Assembly: GCA_002427975.1 (NCBI GenBank)
Contig: DIZT01000183.1
Coordinates: 1 to 5,297, forward strand
Source: Micrococcaceae bacterium UBA6021
GTDB taxonomy: Bacteria > Actinomycetota > Actinomycetes > Actinomycetales > Micrococcaceae
DNA length: 5,297 bases
Direction: 5' to 3'
A program made the translations under genes and the position numbers. The notes beneath the pieces were generated by a model. The model was given only the letters and a program-made list of their open reading frames with translations. It was not told where the DNA came from and did no database searches. This document shows positions 4,980 through 5,297 of this stretch, piece after piece; position 1 is the first letter of the stretch; every line of letters starts with the position of its first letter.

Positions 4980-5297
4980 AGCCACCGTGCATGGATTCGA
5001 CGTCGCAACGGACGCCTTTCGCGTTCGGGAGTCCATCAGCCTGACCGGGCAGTTCGCCGCGGTCGACGAAATCCTCTCAGGCCGGGAGAACCTGGTACTG
5101 GTTGCCAGGTTGCGGCATCTGAAAGCCCCCGGCCAGGTCGCTGATGATCTTCTGGCACGCTTCAACCTCACCGATGCAGGCTCTCGAAAGGTGGCCACGT
5201 ATTCCGGCGGCATGCGCCGTCGCCTGGACATCGCCATGAGCCTGATCGGGCAGCCGAAGGTGATCTTCCTCGACGAGCCGACCACCGGGCTGGACCC
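4939..5297 (+). CDS. DrrA-like ABC transporter ATP-binding fragment, lacks Walker A
   Basis: This is the middle of an ABC exporter ATPase of the DrrA (daunorubicin-resistance) type, which energises drug or lipid efflux with a membrane partner. Counted from ATG 4939, residues 5-20 (SALLKADAGTATVHGF) match the segment that normally follows Walker A by about 20 residues. Then come the Q-loop (ISLTGQFAAVDE, about 33-44), the signature YSGGMRRRLDIA (88-99) and Walker B VIFLDEPTTGLD (108-119). The window edge cuts it there. No GxxGxGK(S/T) Walker A precedes it; instead the sequence passes into the oppositely oriented, unrelated gene. Roughly 50-60 N-terminal residues are missing, so this is most likely a non-functional remnant even though ATG 4939 could be read. 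Coding character is strong and uninterrupted. The junction lies at about 4940-4957. Confidence 0.85.
   Translation, partial: MRRPSALLKADAGTATVHGFDVATDAFRVRESISLTGQFAAVDEILSGRENLVLVARLRHLKAPGQVADDLLARFNLTDAGSRKVATYSGGMRRRLDIAMSLIGQPKVIFLDEPTTGLD

Noticed and set aside
4980..5285. Upstream extension of the - strand frame to a start at 5285
   Set aside because: This segment is exactly antisense to the conserved Q-loop, signature and Walker B of the ABC ATPase; the translated - strand is Arg/Ser-rich and unlike a real protein.

Overview
The window is high-GC DNA whose codon use is typical of an actinobacterium. The protein styles (an IS3-type transposase pair, an AbiEii-type nucleotidyltransferase behind a ribbon-helix-helix protein, a DrrA-like ABC ATPase) would suit a soil Micrococcaceae member such as Arthrobacter or a relative. 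That genus-level placement is an impression, not a proof. No rRNA, tRNA or CRISPR array is visible. The region reads as accessory, rearranged DNA, of plasmid or genomic-island type.

Layout. Positions 1 to about 1430 hold the right-hand part of an IS3-family insertion sequence on the + strand. orfA runs off the left edge through an in-frame (AGT)n poly-serine tract, and orfB is complete with a DD(35)E catalytic triad. The two are joined by an ATGA overlap and also by a well-formed -1 frameshift cassette: a G_GGA_AAA heptamer, a 4-nt spacer and a 9-bp hairpin. Directly downstream, a 529-codon frame (1353-2942) starts inside the IS and continues into a plasmid- or phage-type protein. This protein carries a short module like those in large polyvalent (multi-domain) proteins and has probably lost its original N-terminus to the IS insertion. 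A perfect 17-bp hairpin with a UUCG loop (2948-2985) closes this leftward block. About 190 bp without a gene, holding a few small inverted repeats, follow.

The second half runs on the - strand. A ribbon-helix-helix protein (3870-4367) overlaps an AbiEii/AbiGii-type nucleotidyltransferase (3172-3891) by 22 bp. This is a toxin-antitoxin-like operon that does not use the classical AbiEi antitoxin. In front of it sit two near-identical palindromes built on TGTCATGACA, spaced 21 bp centre to centre, next to a TANNNT -10 candidate. They are very likely the operator of the ribbon-helix-helix protein. Upstream lies the acidic C-terminal part of an unrecognised protein (stop at 4458). Its frame runs into the antisense of a + strand DrrA-like ABC ATPase fragment. 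That ATPase fragment lacks Walker A and begins abruptly near 4940-4957, so a recombination junction there appears to have truncated both genes.

The most noteworthy items are the non-canonical AbiEii operon with its paired operator, the frameshift cassette in the IS, the IS-gene fusion frame, and the gene-gene junction near 4950.
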